Positions 62,892 through 64,000 of a stretch of DNA of 64,000 nucleotides are shown piece by piece (the first letter of the stretch is position 1; the number at the start of each line of letters is the position of its first letter). The translations under genes and the position numbers were made by a program. Location of the stretch: NCBI GenBank assembly GCA_963841945.1, contig CAWJFC010000015.1, positions 124,001-188,000 of the forward strand. The letters are read 5' to 3'. Origin of the DNA: Acidiflorens sp963841945. Lineage in GTDB: Bacteria > Acidobacteriota > Terriglobia > Terriglobales > Acidobacteriaceae. The notes under the pieces were generated by a model, which searched no databases, had not been told where the DNA came from, and was given only the letters and a program-made list of their open reading frames with translations.

Positions 62892-64000
62892 TCATTTGCG
62901 AGCGACCGGCTCGGACTCGTCATCGGATTCTGATGAGCCGGACTTTTCCTCCTGGGCGCGTTCTTCGTTACGAGCCGCGAGCAGCGTCTCGCTGTCCAAG
63001 CCATGCTCTTCCTCATAATGGTGTTCGGAGACCCTGCCATCCCACCATGCCCAGTTCATCGGATAGGCATCGGGATCGAGAAATACCTGATAGAAGTGCC
63101 ACACAATGATGGCGAGCGTAGCCAGGATGGCTTCGTAGAAGTGGATGGCGGTGGCAACATCCAGCCACCAGCGGGCGAAGAGGTGAGCGACCTGGACTTT
63201 AGCCCAGAGCGCGATGCCGGTAGCAGCCATGACAAAGACGCCCCATACCAGCGCCCAGTACTCAGCTTTCTCCGCGTAGGTAAAGCGCTTGAACTCGGGC
63301 TTTTTTCCGCCGAGGCCGAGATAGTAGCGCATGACGCCGATCACGTCGAAGGCGTCTTTCGGCTCCGGGAGAAGATCGAGAACGAGTTTGCGGCCATCGC
63401 GGGTTAAGGCAGTGTAAAGCAGGTGATAGACGCCGGCGCCGATCATGATTACGCCAGCGATGCGGTGAATGGTGCCGCGCACCCGCTCGCCCATGCCGGG
63501 AATTAAGGAGAGGAAGGACTCGGGATACTTGAGGGCAAAACCGGTGATGACCAGCGTGAAAAACGAGATCAGCAGAGTCAAGTGCTGCCAGCGCTGGTTG
63601 GGATTCATGCGGGTGACGGTGCGGGGATAGGCGTTGCGGCGGAGGATGGCCTTGCGGCGCCAAATGATCAGATTGTGAAGGACCATGCCACCGATGACGG
63701 TAAAAATCATCAGCAGATAGAAGCTGCGAATCCAGCGGACAGCTTTGCTGCCGATGTCGGCGGAAAGCGGAGCGTCGACGTGAACCTTGCCCAGCGTGAA
63801 TTTCTCAGTGACGCCGGGATGGCATTGACCGCAGGTCCTGACCAGGTTTGCCGGATTGATCGTAGAGCGGGGATCGCTGGATGGGAGAATGTTGTGGACG
63901 CCATGGCAACTGGCGCAGTTGGCCACGATCTGCGAACCTCGTTCGGAAGCAAGGCCGTGATAGCTGGCCAGATAGGTGGATTCGCGAGAACCCGCGATGC
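62892..64000 (-). CDS. Cytochrome b561-type membrane subunit with N-terminal heme c domain (5' end outside the window)
   Basis: The frame runs off the right edge without a start, so the gene is 5'-truncated here. The visible part has two heme c motifs (CASCH and CGQCH) in an ASERGSQIVANCASCHGVHN setting. About five membrane helices follow, with histidines placed as in formate dehydrogenase gamma / Ni-Fe hydrogenase cytochrome b (HLTLLISFFTLVITGFAL, IHRIAGVIMIGAGVYHLLY, AIHFYEAILATLAIIVWHFY). The C-terminus is Glu/Ser-rich. With the downstream seven-heme protein it probably forms a membrane electron-transfer complex. The direction of electron flow cannot be told. Confidence 0.88.
   Translation of the reverse strand, partial: IAGSRESTYLASYHGLASERGSQIVANCASCHGVHNILPSSDPRSTINPANLVRTCGQCHPGVTEKFTLGKVHVDAPLSADIGSKAVRWIRSFYLLMIFTVIGGMVLHNLIIWRRKAILRRNAYPRTVTRMNPNQRWQHLTLLISFFTLVITGFALKYPESFLSLIPGMGERVRGTIHRIAGVIMIGAGVYHLLYTALTRDGRKLVLDLLPEPKDAFDVIGVMRYYLGLGGKKPEFKRFTYAEKAEYWALVWGVFVMAATGIALWAKVQVAHLFARWWLDVATAIHFYEAILATLAIIVWHFYQVFLDPDAYPMNWAWWDGRVSEHHYEEEHGLDSETLLAARNEERAQEEKSGSSESDDESEPVARK

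Overview
The window looks like a chromosomal piece of an Acidobacteriota genome of the Koribacter/Terriglobales type. This is inferred from gene content, not from a marker phylogeny. The pointers are two GloVer-repeat secreted proteins, a secreted S53 (kumamolisin-type) protease with C-terminal beta-sandwich repeats, several TPR/Sel1 secreted proteins, a Gly/His-rich exported protein, a seven-heme NapC-like cytochrome, a full-length Lhr helicase, and intergenic DNA full of short dispersed repeats. I see no rRNA operon, CRISPR array, prophage or insertion sequence.

Layout. 0.1-1.5 kb: bacteriohemerythrin and a VapBC toxin-antitoxin pair. 1.8-9 kb: a secreted protein, CutC, a cold-shock protein, a YihY membrane protein, a membrane-anchored SpoIIE-type phosphatase, a secreted protein and TsaE. 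9.3-12.3 kb: a zinc-type dehydrogenase/quinone reductase with palindromic sites in its promoter, an unusual tRNA-like RNA locus (10452-10669), XdhC and a CYTH protein. 12.7-18.3 kb: the S53 protease, a broken CPBP protease and small proteins. 18.5-25 kb: SecA and a three-domain acyl-activating/ACP/acyltransferase fusion. 25-32.4 kb: a degenerate HD-GYP-like protein, two Xer recombinase genes, a DUF72 protein, hypotheticals and a LigD-type polymerase domain. 32.6-38 kb: an M16 peptidase pair, an ArsR-VOC-SRPBCC operon and DUF4256. 38-46.7 kb: two GloVer paralogues, a radical SAM protein, an ICMT-like methyltransferase, a Sel1 protein, an HExxH protein and AsnA. 46.8-55.6 kb: TPR proteins, ProS, a class A penicillin-binding protein, DUF3455 and KdsC. 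55.7-64 kb: Lhr, the Gly/His-rich protein, and a multiheme cytochrome c followed upstream by a cytochrome b subunit cut by the window edge.

The most unusual element is 10452-10539 on the plus strand. It folds by hand into a class II tRNA with a 4-bp T stem and eight bases between T stem and discriminator. The acceptor end and discriminator are serine-like, the variable arm is long, and the anticodon is GCC (glycine). About 60 bases downstream is a segment complementary over 28 bp to its D and anticodon arms, followed by an intrinsic terminator. This resembles the acidobacterial 8/4 allo-tRNAs described in the literature, with an added antisense-like 3' tail that could make it a regulatory or switchable RNA.

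A second theme is dispersed intergenic repeats. Several families recur between genes, and copies also sit in frame inside lhr. A third is a set of apparent single-base frameshifts (secreted protein at 1.8 kb, xerD, the LigD polymerase, DUF4256, a small antitoxin-like gene) plus one real-looking deletion (CPBP protease). Some may be assembly errors.
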